Shown: piece after piece, positions 16,259 to 24,108 of the stretch | Position numbering within the stretch: the first letter of the stretch is position 1 | Layout: every line of letters begins with the position of its first letter | From: a virus | IMG/VR virus record: IMGVR_UViG_3300009702_000077 | Location: 1-25,295 of that record | Length of the DNA stretch: 25,295 nucleotides | Reading direction: 5' to 3' (one strand) | Made by a program: the position numbers and the translations under genes | The notes under the pieces: model-generated | Database searches by the model: none | What the model saw: the letters and a program-made list of their open reading frames with translations, nothing else | What the model was told of the DNA's origin: nothing

Positions 16259-16461
16259 TGGTCAGTCTCCTTCCTGTCGTCCTCGACCACCCGCTTGATG
16301 GCAGCCTGCATAGCCTTCGTGGGTCGTTGCGTCTCGCCATTGAGCAGCCGGTAAACCGTTGTCTGGGCTGCTGGCAGATCGGCAGCCATCTTGACCACGC
16401 CTTTCCGCGCCGTCAACCGGCAGAAGTCTGTCCTCACCCGGTCCCAATCTTCATCTGTCAT
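16255..16461 (-). CDS. Small helix-turn-helix protein (68 aa)
   Basis: The 68-aa product has a short helix-turn-helix: VVKMAADLPAAQTTVYRLLN followed by GETQRPTKAMQAAIKRVVED, like a compact Cro/XRE-type domain in which AAQTTVYRLL would be the recognition helix. Both ends overlap neighbours by four bases (ATGA), so it is fully coupled to the gpF-like and protease genes. Such a gene is unusual inside a head cluster. It could be a late regulator or a DNA-binding structural accessory. No target site is evident. Confidence 0.7.
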   Translation of the reverse strand: MTDEDWDRVRTDFCRLTARKGVVKMAADLPAAQTTVYRLLNGETQRPTKAMQAAIKRVVEDDRKETDQ

Positions 16462-17456
16462 GCTGCACCTACGATAAACAGATCCGGCCTCCCTCCGTGC
16501 CTGAATCCAACATCTGGGAACGCATTCGACGGCAATCTGTCCTCAACAACGTCGCCGCTTGGGGAGATGCGCCCGAGCCTCCTGAGCTCAGGGAGTCCCA
16601 TGTATCTGAGTTGGCAACGACAGTTGTAGCCGAGGGGTGGTGCGATCTTGTTCCAGATCAGGTTGTCCACTCTGAAGATGAGACCGTCCGCAGCCTCATG
16701 GTTGTCACGGGTGTCAGCGTCGCCGACGGCATCGAACCGGAAGGCTGGGATCACCGACCGGATGTCAGGATCCTGGACCTGCCGAAAGCGTCCCGCAGTG
16801 ACAGCGGTGTTCATGTTGGTCCGGAACACCATCTTGGAATAAGCCTCAGCCCATGGCTCAGTCGCCTTTGCGACCTCCTTTACGCCCATCGAGATGAGCC
16901 GTCCGGCTCCAGGCCGAAACCTGCCATTCACGATGCTCGTCGCTTCTGGGACACCTTCACGGATCGACTGAGCGATGAGCTTCTGCACACGATCCGTCAC
17001 AGCCCCCTCGGCAGACTTTGCGAAAGCTACGACTCGATCCTTGGAGTATGCCTTTCCGATAGCTTGGGCGGACCTCTGCGCCGCAGGGCGAAGCGTCAAC
17101 GGTGTCCGGCTCACCATGTCGTCCAACGCTTCCTGGAATGTCACCCTGGGTAGGACGTTGTTGGAAGGTTGGGCCGCGAAAATGAGCAGATCCCGTCGCT
17201 TGTTCCAGAGCCTGAAGTTTCCGGGTTGTTCATCTCCCTTGAACTTCGCCGCCTTCCGGAGTGCGAGACTCGCGCCAAGGATCTCCGCGATCCCCATCGA
17301 CTGAACCATGGTCTGGTTGAGCTTTTTCTCAGCCTCGCGGAATGCAGGCCGGTTGCTCATCGCATCGAAGATCAACATCTCCTGGATGGCTTCCTTGTAG
17401 AGACGCGCATAGCGCCCGCTCACATCCTCCAAGAATCTGTCTACGTCGAGATTCAT
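16458..17456 (-). CDS. Mu gpF-like head morphogenesis protein (332 aa)
   Basis: The C-terminal half carries the Mu F family signature (PF04233): the blocks RFDAVGDADTRDNHEAADG, VDNLIWNKIAPPLGYNCRCQ and LRYMG, with the conserved Asp/Thr-Arg-x-x-His, DG and PP-x-G-x-N-C-R-C motifs. The N-terminal 200 residues are helical. Family members are minor head proteins bound at the portal and needed for head maturation. The ATG at 17456 directly follows the portal TAG (TAGATG) in the same frame. In some phages portal and gpF-like proteins are one fused polypeptide, so the junction is worth noting. Confidence 0.8.
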   Translation of the reverse strand: MNLDVDRFLEDVSGRYARLYKEAIQEMLIFDAMSNRPAFREAEKKLNQTMVQSMGIAEILGASLALRKAAKFKGDEQPGNFRLWNKRRDLLIFAAQPSNNVLPRVTFQEALDDMVSRTPLTLRPAAQRSAQAIGKAYSKDRVVAFAKSAEGAVTDRVQKLIAQSIREGVPEATSIVNGRFRPGAGRLISMGVKEVAKATEPWAEAYSKMVFRTNMNTAVTAGRFRQVQDPDIRSVIPAFRFDAVGDADTRDNHEAADGLIFRVDNLIWNKIAPPLGYNCRCQLRYMGLPELRRLGRISPSGDVVEDRLPSNAFPDVGFRHGGRPDLFIVGAA

Positions 17457-18821
17457 CTATCCGACTCCGCGCTGACCATTGAAGCTAAAGTCTGAAGACT
17501 TTGCCGTGAACCCGCCGAACGGGCTGCCGCCCGGTATCGGTGGAGGAGTCGTGGCACCCTCGATGATGTCTTCGCCCGCCTCAGGCTGCCGGAACCCTGT
17601 CTGCTCATACAGGTCGTCCGCCGAGAGTGCGACTCCCATGGAGTGAAGCACGTTTGCGACATCGGCACGCTCCTTGGGATCCTGCTTCTTCTCCTGGGTG
17701 ATCGTGAATCTCGGCATCTCCTCTGAGATTCCCAGCTCCACTAGATTGGCGTGATTCTTGAACCACAGACATCCCATAAGATCATCGGTCAACGTCTCCT
17801 CGAGTGTCTCCCTGTCGAACTGCACCAGCGCCTCTGTGCTGTTCTCCTGGACCTCGGCCAGAGCGTATGATCCTCCATTGTTTGCGTCTGTCGTCAGGTT
17901 GGCACCGAGAACGAGCGTGAAGATGCCATTCTTCAGCTCCTCACGCATGTCCTTGAGCAGCTCCCATCCCTGACCATCTACGTCCACCATGGACACGTCG
18001 TCCGACTCGTCGTAGACCAAGACATGCCGCGCCCGGAGATCCTCCAGGACCGCCGCCCACGACTCGATGAGCTCACTGTTCGGTAGACCCGTCGCCCCGT
18101 CCCTGGCTCCGTCCACCTTAGCCTGCAGGATCCCTTGCGCAAACCGCTCGACGGCTTGCAGGGACTCCTGGAAGACATGCTCCTTGGCATACCACCACCA
18201 CCCGACCGCCTCCCTGAGCGCCCGTCCATACCCGAGTGTGCCCTGGTCGTCCTGGTAGATGTGCTTGATGGTCTGGACGGCATCGAGTTGCGACTCAACG
18301 ATGAACTCCTGCTTGGCAACGTCCCACCGTTCCCAGTGTGCCTGAATGACATCGCCATCGGTCTTGGGCACGATACGATACATCCGCTTGTCCATGTCCT
18401 CGATGCGGATCGGCATCCACCACGTCCGTGGTTTCCCGTCGCCGAGTGTCAGAACTTTGGAGACGCCATGGATGCGACCAAACCGTGCCCCCGAGAAAAA
18501 TGCTCGCGCAAGCTGATACCGCGCCTGCGTGAAATGCTTGAGCGACTCAAGCAACGCGGTGCCGATGCCGACCGACAGATCCGCGTTTGGAGCAGCGTCA
18601 TTCTTCGGTGTCAGGTTCCACTTGCGTCCCGCGATCAGATGCCTGCGATACCCGACGACATGCGCGATGTCCGCATCGCGCAACATTTTCTCCTCGGAAT
18701 CTGGATCCCTGAGCAGCCATACCGATGGCTCATAAAGCTGAACATTATTGCGCCACGCCTGTGACAGCGCCCGCACATATAGCTGTTGGCTCTGATTCCT
18801 CAGTCTCAGCTCAGTCGTCAT
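17457..18821 (-). CDS. Portal protein, Mu gp29-like (DUF935, 454 aa)
   Basis: At 454 aa it has the DUF935 portal layout: RDADIAHVVGYRRHLIAGRK near residue 50, a WERWDVAKQEF block, then YGRALREAVGWWWYAKEHVF, and late ILGANLTTD-like text here reading LGANLTTDANNGGSYALAEV, the strongest family hallmark. A Pro/Gly-rich C-terminal tail follows. Portals form the dodecameric ring through which TerL drives DNA. A GGGGG stretch precedes the ATG at 18821. The stop TAG abuts the next ATG. Confidence rests on the LTTD...ALAEV motif and on its place between TerL and the gpF-like gene. Confidence 0.85.
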   Translation of the reverse strand: MTTELRLRNQSQQLYVRALSQAWRNNVQLYEPSVWLLRDPDSEEKMLRDADIAHVVGYRRHLIAGRKWNLTPKNDAAPNADLSVGIGTALLESLKHFTQARYQLARAFFSGARFGRIHGVSKVLTLGDGKPRTWWMPIRIEDMDKRMYRIVPKTDGDVIQAHWERWDVAKQEFIVESQLDAVQTIKHIYQDDQGTLGYGRALREAVGWWWYAKEHVFQESLQAVERFAQGILQAKVDGARDGATGLPNSELIESWAAVLEDLRARHVLVYDESDDVSMVDVDGQGWELLKDMREELKNGIFTLVLGANLTTDANNGGSYALAEVQENSTEALVQFDRETLEETLTDDLMGCLWFKNHANLVELGISEEMPRFTITQEKKQDPKERADVANVLHSMGVALSADDLYEQTGFRQPEAGEDIIEGATTPPPIPGGSPFGGFTAKSSDFSFNGQRGVG

Positions 18822-18842
18822 CAGTCATCCCCCGGACGCAGG

Positions 18843-19133
18843 CTATTCCTCTAGAGTCTTGGCAGGCTTGACACCCGCCGCCTTCTTGTCCGCCGCCGCC
18901 TCCGCCATAGCTTCAGCTTCCTTGGCCTCATCCATACCCGCCGCCTCAATCTCGTCGCGGGATGGAGCGTTGAGCCTCCCCTCGCTGATCGCCCTGCCGC
19001 GAGCCCGGAGAGCATCGCCCTGGCACGGCTTCGGATCGTCCGGCATCTCCATGCCCGGCTTCTCCGTGGTCATAGCGTTGTAGTCTGCCATCGTGTAGGC
19101 CGACTTAGAATCCTGCTTCTCCTTCGGTGCCAT
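18843..19133 (-). CDS. Small acidic protein of unknown function (96 aa)
   Basis: The 96-aa product is rich in Ala, Glu, Asp, Lys and Met, without Trp, and ends in a low-complexity helical stretch (DEAKEAEAMAEAAADKKAAG). I do not recognise a family. GGAG five bases before the ATG supports the start. That ribosome site lies in the 3' arm of an 8-base inverted repeat (19139-19168) that could hide it. Position just before portal suggests a head or packaging accessory, but this is only context. Confidence 0.6.
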   Translation of the reverse strand: MAPKEKQDSKSAYTMADYNAMTTEKPGMEMPDDPKPCQGDALRARGRAISEGRLNAPSRDEIEAAGMDEAKEAEAMAEAAADKKAAGVKPAKTLEE

Positions 19134-19138
19134 CTCTG

Positions 19139-19168
19139 CTCCTGTCTGATTTACGGGGTTGACAGGAG
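19139..19168 (-). promoter_or_regulatory. Hairpin covering the ribosome site of the 96-aa gene
   Basis: On the minus strand CTCCTGTC (19168-19161) pairs perfectly with GACAGGAG (19146-19139) across a 14-base loop. The 3' arm contains the AGGAG ribosome site used by the ATG at 19133. Folding would mask translation start. The U-poor flank argues against a terminator. Confidence 0.5.
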
Positions 19169-19182
19169 GATCCTACCCTGGA

Positions 19183-19683
19183 TCAACGCCGGGTGACAGC
19201 CTGCCGGGACATCCGATCCCGGATCTTGGCCGACTCGACCAGGATCTTCTGGGCTTCGGCCTGCTCCGCCTCGACCTTGGCAATGTCCTTCTTCGCCCGC
19301 TGGATCCAGTCTAGGCGCTGGGCGATCTTGCGCTTGACATCCCCGATCAGCGACCCATAGCGCCTGAGCATCGTCGAGTTGCGGACCCCCCGAGTCTTGT
19401 TCCTCAGGTAGCTGAGCCTGTCCCGGAGCTTCCGGCAGTCCCGATCCCAGCCCGACATACGACGGGTCAGCTTCTTCACCCTGGACTCGCCACGCTTGAT
19501 GACGCCCCTGGCCTTGCGCTCGCGGACTCCCACGAATTTGGCATGGCGGTCAAACTCCTGCTGCTCCAGAACCTTGGCGATGTGAGCGTTAAAGTCGGTC
19601 AAAACGCGCTCGATGCGAGAATAGAGACTCTGAGATGTGGCGGCTGACGATATGAGGATGAATGCGACTAGGGTCTTGAGCAT
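19183..19683 (-). CDS. Secreted basic coiled-coil protein, unknown (166 aa)
   Basis: Residues 1-18 (MLKTLVAFILISSAATSQ) look like a signal peptide or N-terminal anchor. The rest is strongly basic and helical, with long runs compatible with coiled coil (KRKIAQRLDWIQRAKKDIAK then VEAEQAEAQKILVE). CGGAGAA precedes the ATG at 19683. There is no lipobox Cys. It sits between TerL and portal, an odd place for a secreted protein. An N-terminal anchor plus periplasmic coiled coil is the layout of an Rz-type inner spanin, so a lysis role is possible, but no endolysin or holin is visible here. An infected-cell envelope function is the alternative. Confidence 0.65.
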   Translation of the reverse strand: MLKTLVAFILISSAATSQSLYSRIERVLTDFNAHIAKVLEQQEFDRHAKFVGVRERKARGVIKRGESRVKKLTRRMSGWDRDCRKLRDRLSYLRNKTRGVRNSTMLRRYGSLIGDVKRKIAQRLDWIQRAKKDIAKVEAEQAEAQKILVESAKIRDRMSRQAVTRR

Positions 19684-19747
19684 GATGTTCTCCGGTGGTG
19701 GATAACGTGTTTACGGAAGACTACCACAAAAACTCAAAGGATGCAAT

Positions 19748-21364
19748 CTAGGGTCGCCACAAGCCTGATCTCGTCCGACCGTTAGCCTCCCGCCGATCTA
19801 TAGGATGGATATTCTGAGGCTCTGCCGATGCCTCCTGTTCAATCTTTCTATACGGTGTCCTGAGCCCGAATGGGTGAGCTTCCAGCCATGCCCATGCTCC
19901 GGTCGTCGCATCTGCGAAGTCCTTGAGCGGAATATCAGGGAATCCCTCAACCTCGTCAAGGTATGCCTGGACCCACGGCCCCACGAAGATGCGGATGCCG
20001 TCCCGTTCCTCCGATGGAGCCTTGCCTCTGTCCGCTCCCCACCATGGTCCGCCGGTATCTGGGCACTCGCCGCGCCTCTGATATCCTCGCTCTAGGCATG
20101 AAGCGACCGGATCCGCTCGCGCCGCCTTGGCCGAGTCACTCGATGCCGCCCTGGTCATGGTCTTCTTCTCCTTGTCTGTCATCGTCGCTGGCCGAGCACC
20201 CACCGCCTTGAAGCCTTCAGTCTTCAGCCGCTTCTCCAGAGCCTCGAACTGAGCAGGCCCGCCGCTTCCGCCCTCAATCTCGATGCCGACATAGACTCCG
20301 TGCCCGTCGATCTTCGCCTGCTTGACGATTGCATCGTCCCTGGATCCCGGAGTCTTGCGGAATGCCACACCGTGCTCGATGAATCTCGCTCCATTGCGCG
20401 TCCTCGCCATGAGCACACCCGCCGTCCTGCAGGCATCCGCCTTCTCACTAGCCGCAAGATCCCACCAGCGCACCCTGATGCAGTCCCTGTCCTCGATGCG
20501 ATCCTTCTCCGGGTGTAGGAATGGTCCGAACCAGTCGCGCCTGAAGTAGTCCCCGGACTCGCGCGCCGACCAATCTCCGTTGAGAAGCTGCTCCCGGACC
20601 GTGGGGTGCATATGCATGAGCCCCTTGATGTATGCCTCCTGGTCAAGATACGGGTTGTCCTGGATCCGCGCAGGCACATAGAGATGCCGAGCGTGCTCAA
20701 ACTCTCCCGTCTCAGGGTTCGTCCCCCCGATGAACTTCCGCATGACCCAGTTGTGCCCTGGACCTCCAGGGTTGCTCGCAGCCAGAGTCCTCAATGGTAG
20801 GTCGCTGTTCGCCTGACGACGCAGGCGTGATAGCCCGACATACTCGTAGGGTCGCTCGTCTGGCCACTGGGTAAGCTCATCCCATGCCGAGTAATGATAC
20901 TCCGCCCCCTGATACTTCAAGTGATCGGTGGGCGTGCGCAGGAAGCTGAATGCGACCTTCGCCCCGCTGGGGAACACGAACGTGGACTTGGATCCCGCCC
21001 ACTGAACACCTGCTGGCAGCCACCACTCCATGGCCCTGTCGAGCAGCGCACCGGGCTGGGTCAAATCGGTGAATGTCCTCCGAAAGCAGATGCCCGCGAA
21101 CTCCGGGTAGCGCCACGCATACTGCGCCGCCGCCATGAGAAGTGCGTCGCTCTTGCCTCCCCCCGCCGCGCCCCCATAGAGCGCCTGAAAGACTTCATCA
21201 TTGCTGCCCTGACTCGTATGCAGCCCAAGAAAGACCGCCTGCGCAGGCAACGGCCAGTGAGGGATGAACGGGTTGCCGTAGACGAATGGACAGATCTCGT
21301 TGAAGGCCGCGAGAATCTGTTCCCGAGCAACGGAGTGTGCTTCAAGCGGATCCGGTCGTGCCAT
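19748..21364 (-). CDS. terL: Terminase large subunit (538 aa)
   Basis: I chose the ATG at 21364 (MARPDPLEAH) because the longer frame would lie deep inside TerS. The ATPase motifs are clear: Walker A ALYGGAAGGGKSDALL (residues about 61-76) and Walker B HYSAWDELTQW with Asp-Glu at 162-163. The nuclease domain has RWWDLAASE (Asp 302), VGIEIEGGSGG (Glu 362/364) and LKDFADATTGAW (Asp near 485), the three acidic positions of the RNase H-like fold. It powers DNA translocation and cuts concatemers at the portal. Between about residues 428 and 456 lies an extra loop with CPDTGGPWWGADRG that interrupts the usual spacing before VGPWVQAYLDE. The stop is TAG. Confidence 0.92.
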   Translation of the reverse strand: MARPDPLEAHSVAREQILAAFNEICPFVYGNPFIPHWPLPAQAVFLGLHTSQGSNDEVFQALYGGAAGGGKSDALLMAAAQYAWRYPEFAGICFRRTFTDLTQPGALLDRAMEWWLPAGVQWAGSKSTFVFPSGAKVAFSFLRTPTDHLKYQGAEYHYSAWDELTQWPDERPYEYVGLSRLRRQANSDLPLRTLAASNPGGPGHNWVMRKFIGGTNPETGEFEHARHLYVPARIQDNPYLDQEAYIKGLMHMHPTVREQLLNGDWSARESGDYFRRDWFGPFLHPEKDRIEDRDCIRVRWWDLAASEKADACRTAGVLMARTRNGARFIEHGVAFRKTPGSRDDAIVKQAKIDGHGVYVGIEIEGGSGGPAQFEALEKRLKTEGFKAVGARPATMTDKEKKTMTRAASSDSAKAARADPVASCLERGYQRRGECPDTGGPWWGADRGKAPSEERDGIRIFVGPWVQAYLDEVEGFPDIPLKDFADATTGAWAWLEAHPFGLRTPYRKIEQEASAEPQNIHPIDRREANGRTRSGLWRP

Positions 21365-21866
21365 TAGTGCCCGGTGCCTCCAACATCTTGCCGCCCTGTT
21401 TCGACTCCAAGCTGTCCACGATATTCGTGAGCTTCTTGGCGTAGTCCAGAAGGTGCCCGTCAACAGGGACGGGTGGACCGTCCGGTTTGATGTTCACTTC
21501 TTGTGAAACGGTGACCTGGACTTCAGGCTCCCTCTTCGCATACCGGTTTGGCCACCGTCGCTCTAGCATCCATGCCGCTGCCTGCCACGACTTGTCCATC
21601 GCTTTGAGGATCTTTCCATGGATGGAGGATTCCGCTTCCGACTCTGCCTTTTCCAGAGCCGTGACAAACTCGGGGTGTCGTTGCTTATGTTTGCGCATCG
21701 TTGCCGCGCTGATTCCATGGATCCGCGCCGCCCTGTCTGGCCAGATTCCGAGCGCCACCGTCCGCAGTATGTCGGTGATCTTCTCGTCCGTCATGACACT
21801 GACTGGTCTTCCGGGTGGGCGTCTCGCCACTTCTTTTCGATCAGGATCTGCTTTTTGGTTGTCCAT
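21342..21866 (-). CDS. terS: Terminase small subunit (174 aa)
   Basis: An N-terminal PPGRP segment is followed by a helix-turn-helix (TDEKITDILRTVALGIWPDR, then ARIHGISAATMRKHKQRHPE), then a helical oligomerisation region (FVTALEKAESEAESSIHGKI), the usual order in phage TerS. The ATG at 21866 keeps the GRP segment, which many TerS proteins have directly before this helix. A shorter start at 21794 (MTDEK, 150 aa) overlaps the ParB-like stop as ATGA and is a real alternative. It lies immediately before terL, overlapping it by 23 bases. It would recognise the packaging site. Confidence 0.8.
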   Translation of the reverse strand: MDNQKADPDRKEVARRPPGRPVSVMTDEKITDILRTVALGIWPDRAARIHGISAATMRKHKQRHPEFVTALEKAESEAESSIHGKILKAMDKSWQAAAWMLERRWPNRYAKREPEVQVTVSQEVNIKPDGPPVPVDGHLLDYAKKLTNIVDSLESKQGGKMLEAPGTNGTTGSA

Positions 21867-22111
21867 GATTTGCGATACTCCACATCTGCGAACAGCTTAC
21901 TGAACCCGGTGATGTGCTTCAGCCGGACTAGCTCCTCAGGCTCCATACCTAGTTCACCACAGATTTCCGCATCCTCCCATCCGTTCTCCAGCATCGAGAA
22001 TACCATGCTGGACATGCCCGCCACGGAGTGAGTCCCTCGCGCCCGGTTGTGCCGAACCGTCGAAGCCATCCTATCATTGATGTCCTTGTCCAGGACGACG
22101 ATCGGGACCAT
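21791..22111 (-). CDS. ParB-like protein, C-terminal part in shifted frame
   Basis: This frame continues the ParB-like protein after the run of eight G. From the ATG at 22111 it reads MVPIVVLDKDINDRMASTVR, then HNRARGTHSVAGMSSMVFSM and a helix-turn-helix-like LENGWEDAEICGELGMEPEE. In intact phage ParB-like proteins the HNRARG segment follows the FHRY block at this distance. The stop overlaps the small terminase region. It may be translated separately from its own ATG, by +1 frameshifting, or represent a broken gene. Confidence 0.6.
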   Translation of the reverse strand: MVPIVVLDKDINDRMASTVRHNRARGTHSVAGMSSMVFSMLENGWEDAEICGELGMEPEELVRLKHITGFSKLFADVEYRKSWTTKKQILIEKKWRDAHPEDQSVS

Positions 22112-22421
22112 CCCCCCCCGTCATCGCCTGGATCTCCTTGTTGGCCTTGCACGAGTAGTATCGGTGGAACCCGTCCACAATGACATACTTCCCGGCCTTC
22201 TCGTCGCGGACGGTCACGATGGGCTGCGTGTAGCCGTCGTGCAGGATCGAAGTCACGAGCAGCTTCATCTCCTTCTGCGCTACCCTGTTCGGGTTGTAGT
22301 CGTTTACCTCTACCACTCCGATCGGGACCCATCGGACCTCCGAGACCGGATGCTTCTTCCGCAGGTCGTCGCTCGAATCGGCGCTGGGGTGCGCGAGGTG
22401 CTGTAGTGCTTCTGCAATCAT
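22074..22421 (-). CDS. ParB-like nuclease/DNA-binding protein, N-terminal part
   Basis: I chose the ATG at 22421 (MIAEALQHLAHPSADS), seven bases after the helicase stop and preceded by GAGAGA; upstream in-frame starts would overlap the helicase. The ParB N-terminal pattern is clear: VRWVPIGVVEVNDYNPNRVA, then ILHDGYTQPIVTVRD and YVIVDGFHRYYSCKANKEIQ. Phages often carry such a gene beside the small terminase. After residue about 103 the frame enters a run of eight G and ends at 22074 in unrelated sequence, while the true continuation is one base out of register. Residues 11-20 are encoded by the 31-base repeat shared with the gpG-like gene. Confidence 0.7.
   Translation of the reverse strand: MIAEALQHLAHPSADSSDDLRKKHPVSEVRWVPIGVVEVNDYNPNRVAQKEMKLLVTSILHDGYTQPIVTVRDEKAGKYVIVDGFHRYYSCKANKEIQAMTGGDGPDRRPGQGHQ
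22361..22391. repeat. 31-bp exact direct repeat, copy 2
   Basis: Identical over 31 bases, same orientation, to 10524-10554. Here it encodes residues 11-20 of the ParB-like protein (HPSADSSDDL), in a different frame from the copy in the gpG-like gene. Confidence 0.9.
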
Positions 22422-22428
22422 GATTCTC

Positions 22429-24105
22429 TCAGAAGGGTAGAGGTTTCGTTTCATCGGATCGCTTGCCGACCTCTTCTGGCTCAGGCAAGCGCGCCCAGTA
22501 TTTTCCACAAGGCTCCAGGAGGAAGAGTTGCTTCCGAGCCCGGGTCATCGCGACGTAGAACATCCGCGCAAGGTTCTCGGCTGCTTCCGGGTGAGGGTCC
22601 TGCGCCGATGCGTAGGATATGTCCGGGGAGACAATCACCGTTTCAGCCTGCCCGCCTTTGACACTGTGAATCGTGCCGATGATGGTTCGTGGTGGTTCCA
22701 TGAGCGTGTTCATACCATGCCGCTCCAGACAGGCTTTGGCAAACGCCGGCTTCCACGACATCAGTATCGAGTCGAAGAACCACTTCGGACCGATGATCTC
22801 CTGGTCGATCCCGAGGATCGCTGCGATGTCACCCTTCCCCACGATGAGATTCCTCTCCGACTTGCTGGTGCCCGCGTCCTTGATTGATTTCTTCGTCTCT
22901 GCTCGTGGCAACCTCTTCCAGTCCAAGGGGGCCACGAAGGTAGCAAAGTCCTCCATCGTCCACCGGGGTTCCGGAGAGTAGCCTTCCAACCCACGAAGGA
23001 GCGCGCGTAGAGCTTTCAAGACCGGATTCTTCGCAGTGTTCCACCCTCCACGGCCAGCCTTGTAGGGGTTGTGATAGAGGATCCCTCGCTTCCGGAGAGC
23101 CTTCGCCACCGGGCCGAGCATGTAGGAACAGGATGCCAGGAGCATCACTTGCCCTTCGGTGTCCCGCTCAAGCTCTCCCTCCACGAAGTCCGCGAGTAGG
23201 TCCCCTTGATCCCAACCGAACTCGAGACCTTCGACGCATCCTCCCTCCTCGTGTGGCTGAAACTCCTTGACCTTCCGGCGGGTCACGCGATCCACGATGT
23301 AGTCCTCGGTGTAGTCCTTGATCACGGACGGGAGCCGGTAGCTCCTGGAGAGGATCTTCTGCATCTTCTCCTCAATCGGGGGGTCAAGCATGATCCCGGC
23401 GGTTCCCCCTCGGAAAGAGTAGATCGCTTGATCGTCATCGCCGGCCAGCACCAGCATGCTCGCCTCGCTCCCCCACCTCCGGACGAGCTGCGCCTCAAGC
23501 GGCGTCAAATCCTGAGCCTCGTCCACGATCAAGTAGCGGATGTGATCCGGCAGGCTGCCGGCCTGCTCGATCATGTCCGTAAAGTCGATGGCCCCGTGCT
23601 CCTGCTTGAACTCCTCCCACTCCCGAGCCCACTCCCGCAGCTCCTCGGACTCAGCCCAGATCCGATCCTCATCCCGGCTGTCCAAGAGGAGATTCCGGAT
23701 CCTGGAATAGTGCCCCATGAACTTCCCGGATCCGGTCATCACCGTGGAGAGATCCGCCGCCCCCTTCGCGTCGATGAGCCACTCCGGGCCGACATCGAGC
23801 CACTGCCGGTTCCAGGTGTCCACCAAGGGAGCCACCTCCGCGATCTCAACCCGGGATTCACTCGTCGAGTAGGCAAGCCCGTGGACAGTCTTGCACTGGC
23901 TCCTCGGGATCGTCACCCCGTAGGCGTTGAGCTCCAGGTCGACTCGGCCAGCGATCTCAATCGCCCCGGTGTTCGTGAAGGATGCAATCGCGATCGACTG
24001 CGGCCCCTCCCGTCTGGCAAGCCGTGCGATCTCGGAAACTAGAAACGTGGTCTTGCCGGTGCCCGGCGGACCGAAGACGCGGAACTCTCTCAACGTGTCG
24101 CTCAT
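22429..24105 (-). CDS. SF1 UvrD/Rep-like DNA helicase (558 aa)
   Basis: All main SF1A motifs are present in order: Walker A FGPPGTGKTTF (residues 11-21), Ia ASFTNTGAIE, II YLIVDEAQDLTP (DEAQD at 195-199), III AGDDDQAIYSFRGG, IV LSRSYRLPSVI, V GTIHSVKGGQAETVIV and VI FYVAMTRARKQLF. This is an ATP-driven DNA helicase of about usual phage length, likely in replication or recombination. I chose the ATG at 24105, just upstream of the Walker A. An earlier GTG at 24162 would lie inside the inverted repeat arm and add a poly-Thr stretch. No convincing ribosome site precedes 24105; five ACC triplets lie there instead. The stop is seven bases from the ParB-like start. Confidence 0.9.
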   Translation of the reverse strand: MSDTLREFRVFGPPGTGKTTFLVSEIARLARREGPQSIAIASFTNTGAIEIAGRVDLELNAYGVTIPRSQCKTVHGLAYSTSESRVEIAEVAPLVDTWNRQWLDVGPEWLIDAKGAADLSTVMTGSGKFMGHYSRIRNLLLDSRDEDRIWAESEELREWAREWEEFKQEHGAIDFTDMIEQAGSLPDHIRYLIVDEAQDLTPLEAQLVRRWGSEASMLVLAGDDDQAIYSFRGGTAGIMLDPPIEEKMQKILSRSYRLPSVIKDYTEDYIVDRVTRRKVKEFQPHEEGGCVEGLEFGWDQGDLLADFVEGELERDTEGQVMLLASCSYMLGPVAKALRKRGILYHNPYKAGRGGWNTAKNPVLKALRALLRGLEGYSPEPRWTMEDFATFVAPLDWKRLPRAETKKSIKDAGTSKSERNLIVGKGDIAAILGIDQEIIGPKWFFDSILMSWKPAFAKACLERHGMNTLMEPPRTIIGTIHSVKGGQAETVIVSPDISYASAQDPHPEAAENLARMFYVAMTRARKQLFLLEPCGKYWARLPEPEEVGKRSDETKPLPF

Positions 24106-24108
24106 GAT

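Noticed and set aside
23206-24042. Long + strand open frame (278 codons)
   Set aside because: Entirely antisense to the helicase motifs, Leu/Asp/Pro-rich and without known pattern.
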